From assembly GCF_007990775.1 (NCBI RefSeq), contig NZ_BJXB01000011.1, positions 123,568 to 187,567 of the forward strand: DNA of 64,000 nt, read 5' to 3'. Positions within the stretch are counted from its first letter, which is position 1, and each line of letters starts with the position of its first letter. The DNA is from Deinococcus cellulosilyticus NBRC 106333 = KACC 11606. GTDB taxonomy: Bacteria > Deinococcota > Deinococci > Deinococcales > Deinococcaceae. Below, piece by piece: positions 18,353-26,153 of this stretch. Both the position numbers and the translations under genes were made by a program. The notes under the pieces were generated by a model. It did not search any database. It saw nothing but the letters and a program-made list of their open reading frames with translations, and had not been told where the DNA came from.

Positions 18353-18745
18353 ATGGAGTTTGAACCTTCCCTTAATGCCCTCTCCATGGAGTTGTTCGAC
18401 CGGGTCGCTGAGTCCCTGTGGCAACTCTTCCTCGCAGAAATGCCCACCCTGGACATGAGTGCACAGGACTACAACGACCTGCTGCGTCTGAACCCACATC
18501 TGGAAGTCAAAATCAACCAGATCATGGACAGCCTGAACTACACCCCCACCTACTTTCAGGGGTGCTGGGCCTGGGTCATCGCCAAAGGTCCCTGGCCCAT
18601 GGAGAAAGGCTGGCCCGCAGGCATCGACACCCCCATGCAGGCCTGGGAGTTCTGGCACAACACCCGTGGATGGCCCTCCGACATGGACCACCTTGCAGAA
18701 GCCCGGTCCCTCAAGGCTGTTCTGGACCGTCGCAACGCAGCCTAA
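18353..18745 (+). CDS. Uncharacterised soluble protein (130 aa)
   Basis: A 130-aa protein from ATG 18353, which has AAAGG 7 nt upstream; a GTG 27 nt earlier is the alternative. It is acidic with many Trp and Pro residues in the second half (CWAWVIAKGPWPMEKGWPAG). No signal or membrane helix is seen. Family unknown. Codon use is typical of the neighbourhood, so it is probably a real gene. Confidence 0.65.
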   Translation: MEFEPSLNALSMELFDRVAESLWQLFLAEMPTLDMSAQDYNDLLRLNPHLEVKINQIMDSLNYTPTYFQGCWAWVIAKGPWPMEKGWPAGIDTPMQAWEFWHNTRGWPSDMDHLAEARSLKAVLDRRNAA

Positions 18746-18796
18746 ACACAAGAAAACCAGGAACCCCGAGCTGGAAGCATCTGAGCTGAGAATATA

Positions 18797-18816
18797 GGGC
18801 GAGGCATGCCTCACCC
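18797..18816. repeat. REP-like palindrome, second copy
   Basis: GGGCGAGGCATGCCTCACCC, close to the palindrome at 13918. It lies between the unknown gene and the tRNA-Leu terminator. Confidence 0.6.
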
Positions 18817-18862
18817 GTGGCTTTGCAGGACATCCAGACCAGAAATCTGAATGAAAAGCAAA

Positions 18863-18886
18863 AACCCCTTCTTTGCAGAAGGGGTT
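18863..18886 (-). terminator. tRNA-Leu terminator
   Basis: A 10-bp perfect stem (AACCCCTTCT / AGAAGGGGTT), followed on the minus strand by TTTTTG. Confidence 0.88.
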
Positions 18887-18891
18887 CCTTT

Positions 18892-18978
<87 letters not shown>

Positions 18979-18994
18979 GCTCAGGGCGAGAAAT

Positions 18995-19023
18995 AGAATA
19001 TGCGATTTTGAGGGAATCGTCAA
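18995..19023 (-). promoter_or_regulatory. Promoter of tRNA-Leu
   Basis: On the minus strand, TTGACG (19018-19023), a 17-nt spacer and TATTCT (18995-19000), 17 nt before the mature tRNA. Confidence 0.8.
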
Positions 19024-19338
19024 GGGGGTAGGAGATCAGACACGAGAGGTGGTCTTTGTGTCGTGCTGCACGTAGAAAAAATTGTGTGGAGTTGGGATGA
19101 CTCGCATATAAGCCATTTGGCTTATTCTGGTGATTTGCACTGCAAGAGCAGGGGTTGTGAGAAGACCTGGGTCTCAGGATGACAGTCCTGGGATAGATTC
19201 CTGAGCGGTTGCAGATGATCCTCTGAGCTTTTCCCAGAAGCGAGGTGTTGCTAGGCACGAGAATATGATTTTTGTCAAGACGCCTAAACACATTTAACTT
19301 TTTGGTGTTCTGCAGAGCAAAGAGCACCCCCATCCCCC
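19024..19338. other. Intergenic region between tRNA-Leu and the str operon promoter
   Basis: About 315 nt without a convincing gene. A small inverted repeat (ATAAGCC / GGCTTAT, 19109-19127) is the only structure I see. Confidence 0.5.
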
Positions 19339-19367
19339 TTGCATGATCCGGGTTTATGGGGTACACT
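19339..19367 (+). promoter_or_regulatory. Promoter of the rpsL-rpsG-fusA operon
   Basis: TTGCAT (19339-19344), a 17-nt spacer and TACACT (19362-19367). The leader of ~85 nt contains a hairpin AGTGGG / CCCACT (19419-19440) ending just before the ribosome site, a possible site of feedback control. Confidence 0.7.
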
Positions 19368-19457
19368 TACAAAGTTGCAATTCCCGAGTGGGAGTTAGAA
19401 ACAAAGCTGAAATTCTTTAGTGGGCCACAAAAATCCCACTCAAAGGGAGTGATTACA

Positions 19458-19862
19458 CTGCCAACCGTTAACCAACTTCTCCGCAAAGGTCGCGCTGTTC
19501 TGAAGAAGAAGAGCAAAGTGCCCGCGCTGAAAAGCAGCCCCTTCCGCCGTGGTGTGTGCACCGTCGTGAAAACCACCACCCCCAAAAAACCAAACTCCGC
19601 TCTGCGTAAGATTGCCCGTGTGCGTCTGACCAGCGGCTTCGAAGTCACTGCTTACATCCCCGGTGAAGGCCACAACCTGCAAGAGCACTCTGTGGTTCTG
19701 ATCCGTGGTGGTCGTGTGAAAGACTTGCCAGGTGTGCGTTACCACATCGTCCGTGGTTCCCTCGACACCGCAGGTGTGAAAGACCGTAAGCAGAGCCGTT
19801 CCAAATACGGCGCCAAGCGTCCCAAGCCCGGCCAGGCTGCCGCAGCTGGGAAGAAGAAGTAA
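19458..19862 (+). CDS. rpsL: Ribosomal protein S12
   Basis: S12 of the 30S decoding centre, 134 aa. The chosen start is CTG at 19458: it aligns with the family's initiator ahead of PTVNQLLRKGR, and AAAGGGAG (19442-19449) lies 8 nt upstream. The only alternatives are ATT at 19452, or a GTG overlapping the ribosome site; longer frames add residues foreign to S12. The drug-contact region KKPNSALRKIARVRL is standard, with wild-type Lys. First gene of the str operon. Confidence 0.95.
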   Translation: MPTVNQLLRKGRAVLKKKSKVPALKSSPFRRGVCTVVKTTTPKKPNSALRKIARVRLTSGFEVTAYIPGEGHNLQEHSVVLIRGGRVKDLPGVRYHIVRGSLDTAGVKDRKQSRSKYGAKRPKPGQAAAAGKKK

Positions 19863-19874
19863 GGGGTTTAGGAC

Positions 19875-20345
19875 ATGGCAAGACGTCGTAGAGCAGAAGT
19901 ACGCGAAGTACAACCCGATCTGGTGTACCAGTCCACACTGGTGAGCTCCATGATCAACAAAATCATGCGCGATGGCAAAAAGAACCTGGCAAGCCGTATT
20001 TTCTACGGAGCCTGCCGTCTGATCCAGGAGCGCACCGGCCAGGAGCCCCTCAAGGTTTTCATGCAGGCGTATGACAACGTCAAGCCCCGCGTGGAAGTCC
20101 GCTCCCGCCGCGTCGGCGGTTCCACCTACCAGGTGCCCGTCGAAGTCAGCGCCCGCCGCGCCCAGAGCCTGGCCATCCGCTGGATGATCCTCGCCAGCGA
20201 CAGCCGTCCTGAGCGCACCGCCATTGAGCGCGTTGCCGGAGAAATCCTCGACGCAGCCCAGGGCCGTGGCGGCGCCATCAAGAAGAAAGACGACGTGGAG
20301 CGCATGGCCGAAGCCAACCGCGCCTACGCCCACTACAGGTGGTAA
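19875..20345 (+). CDS. rpsG: Ribosomal protein S7
   Basis: A 156-aa S7, the protein that nucleates assembly of the 30S head and often autoregulates the operon. It opens MARRRRAEVREVQPD with LVSSMINKIMRDGKK following and has full length. It starts 12 nt after rpsL and ends 3 nt before fusA, so the three genes are co-transcribed. Its codons are strongly biased to C/G in third position, as expected for high expression. Confidence 0.97.
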   Translation: MARRRRAEVREVQPDLVYQSTLVSSMINKIMRDGKKNLASRIFYGACRLIQERTGQEPLKVFMQAYDNVKPRVEVRSRRVGGSTYQVPVEVSARRAQSLAIRWMILASDSRPERTAIERVAGEILDAAQGRGGAIKKKDDVERMAEANRAYAHYRW

Positions 20346-20348
20346 TGC

Positions 20349-22424
20349 ATGGCTAACGAGTATCTCAACCGCTTCCGCAACATCGGGATTGCCGCGCACA
20401 TCGACGCCGGCAAGACCACCACCACCGAGCGCATCCTGTACTACACCGGCCGGACCCACAACATCGGTGAAGTGCACGAAGGCGCCGCAACCATGGACTG
20501 GATGGCCCAGGAGCGCGAGCGTGGCATCACCATCACCGCTGCTGCCACCACCGCCCACTGGGTGCGTCACGGCACCGACTACACCGTCAACATCATCGAC
20601 ACCCCCGGTCACGTGGACTTCACCATCGAAGTGGAGCGTTCCATGCGCGTGCTGGACGGCGCTGTTGCAGTGTTCGACTCCAGCCAGGGTGTGGAGCCCC
20701 AATCCGAAACCGTGTGGCGTCAGGCCGACCGTTACGGCGTGCCCCGCATCGCTTTCGCCAACAAGATGGACAAAACCGGCGCCAGCTTTGAACTCGTGAT
20801 CAACGACATCAAAGAGCGTCTCGGTGCCATCCCCGCCCCTGTGCAGTACCCCATGGGCGAAGAGAGCGACTTCAAAGGCATCATCGACATCGTGCGCATG
20901 CGTGCCTACACCTACACCAACGACCTCGGAACCGACATTCAGGAACACGACATTCCTGAGCAGTTCATGGACAAGGTGCAGGAAATGCGCGCCCAGCTGA
21001 TCGAAGCTGCCGCCGAAGTGGACGAAGAAGTCATGATGATGTACCTGGAAGGCGAAGAGCCCTCCGTGGAGCAGATCGTGGCCGCCCTGCGTAAGGGGAC
21101 CATCGCCCAGAAAATCTTCCCTGTGCTGTGCGGAAGCGCCCTGAAGAACAAAGGCGTTCAGCTGCTGCTCGACGCGGTGATCGACTACCTGCCCAGCCCC
21201 CTCGAAGTGCCCGCCATCAAAGGCACCACCGAGGAAGGCGGCAGCAAAGAGTTCCCCGCCGACGATGCTGGCGACCTGGCTGCCCTGGCGTTCAAGATCA
21301 TGTCCGACCCCTACGTGGGCCGTCTGACCTTCGTGCGCATCTACTCCGGCACCATGAAGTCCGGTTCTTACGTGCAGAACACCACCAAAGGCAAACGTGA
21401 ACGCGTGGGCCGTCTGCTGAAGATGCACGCCAACCAGCGTGAAGAAGTTCAAGAGCTCAAAGCTGGCGAACTCGGCGCTGTGATCGGTCTGAAGGATGCC
21501 GGCACCGGCAACACCCTGATCGGTGAAGACGACGAATTCGTGGCCCTCGAGAGCATCGAAGTGCCCGAGCCCGTGATCACCCTGGCCATCGAGCCCAAAA
21601 CCAAGGCCGACCAGGAGCGCATGGGCATTGGTCTCTCCAAACTCGCCGAAGAAGACCCCACCTTCCGCGTGGCCACCGACCCCGAAAGCGGTCAGACCAC
21701 CATCGCCGGAATGGGCGAGCTTCACCTCGAGATTCTGGTGGACCGTCTGAAGCGTGAACACAAAGTGGAAGCCAACGTGGGTGCTCCCCAGGTGGCTTAC
21801 CGCGAAACCATCACCAAGCACGTTGAAGTCGAAGGCAAGTTCGTGCGCCAGTCCGGTGGTCGCGGTCAGTACGGTCACGTCAAGATCAAGGCCGAGCCCC
21901 TCCCCCCAGGAACCGGCTTTCAGTTCGAGAACGCCGTGGTGGGCGGAACCGTGCCCAAGGAGTACATCGCTCCTGCCCAGAAGGGCATTGAAGAAGCCAT
22001 GCAGTCCGGTCCCCTCCTCGGCATGCCCGTGGTGGACCTGAAAGTCACCGTTTACGATGGAAGCTACCACGAAGTGGACTCCAGCGAAATGGCCTTTAAG
22101 ATTGCAGGTTCCATGGCTCTGAAAGAAGCCGTCCAGAAGGGCGCTCCTGCCATCCTGGAACCCATCATGCGCGTAGAAGTGACCGTCCCCGAAGAGTACA
22201 TGGGCGACATCATCGGCGACCTGAACAGCCGCCGTGGTCAAATCCAGGGCATGGAAGCCCGTGGCAACGCACAGATCGTGAAGGCCTTTGTGCCCCTGAG
22301 CGAAATGTTCGGTTACGCCACCGACATGCGTTCCATGACCCAGGGACGTGCTTCCTACAGCATGTTCTTCGACCACTACGACACCACCCCCACCAACATC
22401 GTTAACCAGCTCATCAAGAAGTAA
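20349..22424 (+). CDS. fusA: Elongation factor G (main copy)
   Basis: A 691-aa translocase GTPase. The G1 loop AHIDAGKTTTTERIL, G3 DTPGHVDF and G4 NKMDKTG are intact; domain IV carries the SGGRGQYGHVK loop region, and the C-terminal TQGRASYSMFFDHYD is standard. It drives tRNA-mRNA movement after peptide transfer and helps ribosome recycling. Third gene of the str operon. Strong codon bias marks it as the housekeeping copy against the paralogue at 24095. Confidence 0.97.
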   Translation: MANEYLNRFRNIGIAAHIDAGKTTTTERILYYTGRTHNIGEVHEGAATMDWMAQERERGITITAAATTAHWVRHGTDYTVNIIDTPGHVDFTIEVERSMRVLDGAVAVFDSSQGVEPQSETVWRQADRYGVPRIAFANKMDKTGASFELVINDIKERLGAIPAPVQYPMGEESDFKGIIDIVRMRAYTYTNDLGTDIQEHDIPEQFMDKVQEMRAQLIEAAAEVDEEVMMMYLEGEEPSVEQIVAALRKGTIAQKIFPVLCGSALKNKGVQLLLDAVIDYLPSPLEVPAIKGTTEEGGSKEFPADDAGDLAALAFKIMSDPYVGRLTFVRIYSGTMKSGSYVQNTTKGKRERVGRLLKMHANQREEVQELKAGELGAVIGLKDAGTGNTLIGEDDEFVALESIEVPEPVITLAIEPKTKADQERMGIGLSKLAEEDPTFRVATDPESGQTTIAGMGELHLEILVDRLKREHKVEANVGAPQVAYRETITKHVEVEGKFVRQSGGRGQYGHVKIKAEPLPPGTGFQFENAVVGGTVPKEYIAPAQKGIEEAMQSGPLLGMPVVDLKVTVYDGSYHEVDSSEMAFKIAGSMALKEAVQKGAPAILEPIMRVEVTVPEEYMGDIIGDLNSRRGQIQGMEARGNAQIVKAFVPLSEMFGYATDMRSMTQGRASYSMFFDHYDTTPTNIVNQLIKK

Positions 22425-22440
22425 TTCCTGCTGAAGCTTA

Positions 22441-22468
22441 AAACCCACCCGCAAGGGTGGGTTTTTTC
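22441..22468 (+). terminator. str operon terminator
   Basis: A 10-bp stem AAACCCACCC / GGGTGGGTTT with a GCAA loop and a run of six T. Confidence 0.92.
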
Positions 22469-22491
22469 ATTTGTCTGTGGTGGTATGGGGC

Positions 22492-22734
22492 ATGGACCTG
22501 AAAACTGTATTTGATTGGTTTGCTGAGAAAGGGGAGAGGCACACCCTGGACCTCAAAACAGGGGAACATTTTGAGGGGTACATTCTGGAGGTCTTTGAAG
22601 AACACCTGCTGTTTGGAATGGGAGGTCCTCTGGCTCCCGCTGAACCTGTGAAGATTCTTCTGGATCAGATTGACCCGGAAAGCTTGTGGTACTGGGACAT
22701 CAACCAGAAGCAATATTTGCCCCTGAAGTTGTAG
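22492..22734 (+). CDS. Uncharacterised small protein (80 aa)
   Basis: An 80-aa acidic protein opening MDLKTVFDWFAEKGERHTLDL. The pattern TGEHFEGYILEVFEEHLLFG suggests a small beta-barrel of Sm-like or Hfq-like plan, but this is only an impression. Starts at 22471 (TTG) or 22477 (GTG) are possible; GGGG directly before 22492 is a weak ribosome site. Family unknown. Confidence 0.55.
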   Translation: MDLKTVFDWFAEKGERHTLDLKTGEHFEGYILEVFEEHLLFGMGGPLAPAEPVKILLDQIDPESLWYWDINQKQYLPLKL

Positions 22735-22799
22735 AACTGGATCTGAGGGGCCTACAGCACCATAGACCCCTGGCATGGACTGAGTCTTTGTTCTTGCAG

Positions 22800-22848
22800 T
22801 TGACAAATAGACCCCGATTAAGTGTATGATATATCTAGTACACTAGAT
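22800..22848 (+). promoter_or_regulatory. Promoter with operator-like palindrome
   Basis: TTGACA (22800-22805), a 19-nt spacer and TATGAT (22825-22830), followed by the perfect palindrome ATCTAGT-AC-ACTAGAT (22833-22848) over the expected transcription start. A TetR/PadR-type repressor site is plausible. A leader hairpin TTGGGACAG / CTGTCCCAA (22924-22962) lies further down. Confidence 0.55.
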
Positions 22849-22990
22849 CCTTAGTACTCTTTTTCAAAGTGTAAAAGCAGGTCAATCACTGCTGGATTGC
22901 CAGCGGCTCATCATGTCTGTGTTTTGGGACAGCACAGGCAGGGTGTCTTAAGCCTGTCCCAATCAGCAACATGCTGAAAGAGGAGTCCAC

Positions 22991-23674
22991 ATGCAGAATG
23001 CACAGAGACAGGGTTTGCAAAGAACAGGTGGGATTGCTGCATTGACCAATGGGGTGGCTTACATTGTGGGGCTTGGACTGGCCCTCACTCTGCTGGCTCC
23101 CGTTTTTGCTGCAGGACCAAAAGAATACCTGGCCTTCATGAAGAACAACCTCTGGCTGATCTACAGCTGGAATCTGCTGATTTATATGATTGCAGGGATC
23201 ACCATGGTTCCTCTGGCCCTTGCCATGCATGAAAGGCTGAAAGACAATCAGCCTGCCCTGATGCAGGTCGCCACAGCTTTTGGTCTGATCTGGGCCATGA
23301 CCATCATTTCGAGCGGCATGATCATCCTGAATGACATCGAGGTGGTGTCCAGGTTGCATTCCCAGGACCCTGAGCGGGCCCTGACGGTCTGGATGTCTGT
23401 GGAGACCATTGAACGGGGTCTGGGAGGTGCTCTGGAGATTCCAGGAGGCATCTGGACCCTGATGGTGAGCTGGGTGGGATGGCAAACCCGCAAACTTCCC
23501 AGGGCTCTGGGGGCTCTGGGCATGCTGGTGGGAGGAGCAGGAATCCTGACCCTGTGGCCTTTCCAGGATGAAGCAGGAACCGTGTTCGGACTGGGCATGG
23601 TGGTGTGGTTCCTGTGGGTGGGCATCCTGCTGATGCGCAGACCTGCCCTCCGTCAACAGGTGGCTCTGAATTGA
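22991..23674 (+). CDS. Multipass membrane protein (DUF4386-like)
   Basis: A 227-aa protein with about six membrane helices, opening with the polar segment MQNAQRQGLQRTGG then IAALTNGVAYIVGLGLAL. The layout recalls the DUF4386 family of unknown function. AGAGGAG lies 7 nt before the ATG. A palindromic operator-like site over the promoter suggests regulated expression, though no regulator gene is adjacent. Confidence 0.65.
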   Translation: MQNAQRQGLQRTGGIAALTNGVAYIVGLGLALTLLAPVFAAGPKEYLAFMKNNLWLIYSWNLLIYMIAGITMVPLALAMHERLKDNQPALMQVATAFGLIWAMTIISSGMIILNDIEVVSRLHSQDPERALTVWMSVETIERGLGGALEIPGGIWTLMVSWVGWQTRKLPRALGALGMLVGGAGILTLWPFQDEAGTVFGLGMVVWFLWVGILLMRRPALRQQVALN

Positions 23675-23789
23675 ATCTTTTTTAACTTTCAGAAAATAAG
23701 CATTGCATTCTCCAAAATCATCTGCTAATTTGATTCAGGACGGCAAAGCTGTTCAATCTCAGCTGAGTCAGCTGGAAAGGTGCAAAAGC

Positions 23790-23870
23790 ATGGTGGACGA
23801 AACCTCAACAGACCGCCTCCAGGAGCAAAAAAGCTCTGGGTTCTGCTTGTTGCACCACCCCGAACTTTAA
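23790..23870 (+). CDS. Leader peptide of fusA2 (26 codons)
   Basis: A 26-codon ORF with AAAGG 9 nt upstream (AAAGGTG, 23777-23783, before ATG 23790). It begins MVDETSTDRLQEQK and ends CLLHHPEL. Codons 9-13 are the antiterminator arm, so a translating or stalled ribosome would decide which hairpin forms. The peptide resembles no known leader that I can name. Ribosome-directed attenuators of this type control several drug-resistance and ribosome-protection genes in Firmicutes; the parallel here is inference. Confidence 0.6.
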   Translation: MVDETSTDRLQEQKSSGFCLLHHPEL

Positions 23871-23887
23871 ACCACTCTGAACTTTCA

Positions 23888-23932
23888 GAGGGCTGCTCCT
23901 GGAGGCACACAACCAGAGCAGCCCTCTTTTTT
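23888..23932 (+). terminator. Intrinsic terminator inside the fusA2 leader
   Basis: An 11-bp perfect stem GAGGGCTGCTC / GAGCAGCCCTC, extended by TGG / CCA across a bulge, then CTTTTTT. It lies 18 nt after the leader ORF stop and 162 nt before fusA2, so it does not end any full-size gene. Confidence 0.85.
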
Positions 23933-24006
23933 GAGATTTAATTCCATCAACTGGTTTTAAAGACATGACATGGCATTTTCTGAAAGCGAATGCCTGTATT
24001 TTCATG

Positions 24007-24041
24007 TTTGCTGACGGCTGATCGCTGAAAGCTAACTGCTC
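24007..24041. repeat. Single end of the GCTGATCGCTGA-type repeat
   Basis: TGCTGACGGCTGATCGCTGA and the following AAGCTAACTGCTCA match the right end of the element at 14546-14733. No matching left end is seen, so it is a remnant or solo end. Confidence 0.55.
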
Positions 24042-24094
24042 AAAGAATGGCTGGAGGTTTCTCGCGCTGTGATCGCACGAGAAAGGAAAGTCAT

Positions 24095-26107
24095 ATGTTT
24101 ACACGTCAACAACATCTTCAACACAAATACCTTCGCAACATTGGCATTGCTGCGCACATTGATGCAGGCAAGACCACCACCACAGAACGCATCCTGTTTT
24201 TGACAGGTGTCACGCACCGCATTGGCAATGTGGATGCAGGGAACACCACCACAGACCACCTTCCAGAGGAGAAAGCCCGGGGCATCACCATTGCTGCTGC
24301 GGCCATAGAGACCTCATGGGAGCGGGCAGGGGAGACCTACACCCTCAATGTGATTGACACACCGGGTCATGTGGATTTCACCATCGAGGTGGAGCGCTCC
24401 ATGCGTGTGCTGGATGGTGCAGTGGCTGTACTGGACGCCTCTCAGGGAGTGGAGCCGCAGTCTGAGACCATCTGGCTGCAAGCCGAGCGTTATGGGGTGC
24501 CTCGCATTGTGTTCGTCAACAAGATGGACAAGGTGGGTGCAGACTTTGCCCTGGTCTTGCAGGACATGCAGGAAAAACTGGGTGTGAAACCTCTGGCTGT
24601 TCAAAAGCCTCTGGGGGAAGGTGCAGATTTTGTGGGTGTGGTGGACCTGATTGAGATGCAGGCTTACGCATTTGAAGGTCTGAATGCGGTTCCTGTGGCA
24701 CTGCCAGCAGAGGCCACAGCAGCCAGGCAGCACCTGATCGAGCAACTTTCCGAGGTGCATGACGGCATCATGGAACAGTATTTGCTGGGTCTGGAGGTGC
24801 CTGCAGAGGCTCTGCGGCAGGCTTTGCGAGAGGTGACCCTGAAACAGCAGGCTTTCCCGGTGCTTTGCGGCAGTGCCCTGAAAGACAGAGGAATTCCCCA
24901 GTTGCTGGATGCGATCATTGACTTCCTGCCTGCTCCTGGAGACCGTGTGTTGCCTGCAGAAGTCCCAGAGGATGCTCTCAGTGCTCTGGCTTTCAAGGTG
25001 GTCACCGACCGTTTCGGTAAACTGACCTTTGTGCGGGTGTACTCGGGTGTTCTGCAAACTGGAGCATACGTCTGGAATGCCAGCACAGAGACCAGAGAAC
25101 GCATCAACCGTCTGGTGAAACTGCGGGCCGATCAGGAAATGGAAGTGCATGAACTGCATGCTGGAGAGATAGGGGCCATTCGTGGACTCAGACACACCCT
25201 CACAGGACACACCCTCACCCATGAAGAGACACCCCACCTGCTGGAAAGCCTGCATGTGCCTGAACCTGTGATTACCGTGGCCCTGGAAGCCCAGAATCCA
25301 CAGGATCAGGAGAAACTGACGGCTGCTCTGGTGCGGTTTGCCCAGGAAGACCCGACCTTGCAACCCGGTACAGATGCGGTTTCGGGCAGACGGACCCTCT
25401 CTGGAATGGGCGAACTTCATCTCGAAGTGACGCTGGAACGTCTGAAGCGCGAAACAGGCCTGGAAGCCAGAACAGGAGCCCCACAGGTGGCTTACCGTGA
25501 AACCCTGAAAAAGAGCGTGCAGGTGGCCCACACCCACAGAAAGCAGACCGGAGGCAAAGGCCAGTTTGCCCAGGTGGTCCTTGAAGTGGCCCCTCTTGAA
25601 GCCGGTTCTGGTTTTGTTTTTGAGAACCAGACGGTGGGCGGGAGCATTCCGAAGCATTTTGTGGCTGCGGTGGAAAAAGGTGCCCGTCAGGCTCTGGGTT
25701 CAGGACTCTTTCATGCTCCGGTCACCGATCTGAAAGTGACGGTGCTGGATGGCAAGACCCACACCACAGACTCCAATGAGGCGAGTTTTGTCACTGCAGG
25801 CCATGACGCCCTGAAAGAGGCGTTCAGGGAGGCGGGAACGGTGCTTCTGGAACCGGTCATGCAACTTGAGGTTTCCACGCCAATGGGTTTCACGGGAGTT
25901 GTGCTTTCAGACCTGCAAGCCAGACGGGGCACCATACTCGGCCTGAGCAGCAGAGGACCCATCCAGTGGATTGAGGCTGCGGTGCCACTGGCAGAGCTTT
26001 TCCAGTACACCACGCGTCTCAGGTCCCTGACCCAGGGCAGGGCACAGGCCAGCATGAAGGTCAGCCACCATCATCCTGCTCCGGTCCAGCTCATGCCCGA
26101 AACCTGA
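24095..26107 (+). CDS. fusA2: Elongation factor G paralogue (EF-G2)
   Basis: 670 aa from ATG 24095 with AAAGGAAAG upstream; a longer frame is not supported. GTPase loops are intact (AHIDAGKTTTTERIL, DTPGHVDF, NKMDKVGADF), and all five EF-G domains are present, with GGKGQFAQV in domain IV. Compared with fusA it is 21 aa shorter, has weaker codon bias, and ends VSHHHPAPVQLMPET. Thermus and Deinococcus are known to carry such EF-G-2 proteins, whose task is unsettled. The attenuator-like leader suggests conditional expression, perhaps when ribosomes stall. Confidence 0.92.
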   Translation: MFTRQQHLQHKYLRNIGIAAHIDAGKTTTTERILFLTGVTHRIGNVDAGNTTTDHLPEEKARGITIAAAAIETSWERAGETYTLNVIDTPGHVDFTIEVERSMRVLDGAVAVLDASQGVEPQSETIWLQAERYGVPRIVFVNKMDKVGADFALVLQDMQEKLGVKPLAVQKPLGEGADFVGVVDLIEMQAYAFEGLNAVPVALPAEATAARQHLIEQLSEVHDGIMEQYLLGLEVPAEALRQALREVTLKQQAFPVLCGSALKDRGIPQLLDAIIDFLPAPGDRVLPAEVPEDALSALAFKVVTDRFGKLTFVRVYSGVLQTGAYVWNASTETRERINRLVKLRADQEMEVHELHAGEIGAIRGLRHTLTGHTLTHEETPHLLESLHVPEPVITVALEAQNPQDQEKLTAALVRFAQEDPTLQPGTDAVSGRRTLSGMGELHLEVTLERLKRETGLEARTGAPQVAYRETLKKSVQVAHTHRKQTGGKGQFAQVVLEVAPLEAGSGFVFENQTVGGSIPKHFVAAVEKGARQALGSGLFHAPVTDLKVTVLDGKTHTTDSNEASFVTAGHDALKEAFREAGTVLLEPVMQLEVSTPMGFTGVVLSDLQARRGTILGLSSRGPIQWIEAAVPLAELFQYTTRLRSLTQGRAQASMKVSHHHPAPVQLMPET

Positions 26108-26113
26108 CAGAAA

Positions 26114-26139
26114 AACCACCCCGAGAAATCGGGGTGGTT
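26114..26139. terminator. Terminator after fusA2
   Basis: An 11-bp stem AACCACCCCGA / TCGGGGTGGTT with a GAAA tetraloop; it also serves the convergent gene on the minus strand (AAAAA on its left). Confidence 0.88.
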
Positions 26140-26153
26140 GAATTTCAAAGCAC

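Larger units (their letters stand above)
23675..24094 (+). promoter_or_regulatory. Leader region of fusA2: promoter, leader peptide and transcription attenuator
   Basis: The promoter is TTGCAT (23703-23708), 17 nt, TAATTT (23726-23731). Arm A (23815-23826, GCCTCCAGGAGC) is a perfect 12-nt complement of arm C (23895-23906, GCTCCTGGAGGC). Arm A can instead pair with arm B (23833-23839, GCTCTGG). Arm C overlaps the 5' side of the terminator (23888-23926). A leader ORF (23790-23870) contains A and B. A terminator, an antiterminator and an anti-antiterminator are therefore all possible. Near the end, a 7-bp stem TTTCTCG / CGAGAAA (24058-24084) abuts the fusA2 ribosome site. Confidence 0.65.

Noticed and set aside
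19440..22454. A 1004-codon open frame on the minus strand across rpsL-rpsG-fusA
   Set aside because: It is the antisense shadow of three certain, strongly codon-biased genes; its product is Val/His/Gly-rich without any motif.
23735..24094. A T-box or known metabolite riboswitch before fusA2
   Set aside because: The T-box core TGGNACCGCG is absent and I find no known aptamer consensus; the leader ORF explains the layout better.
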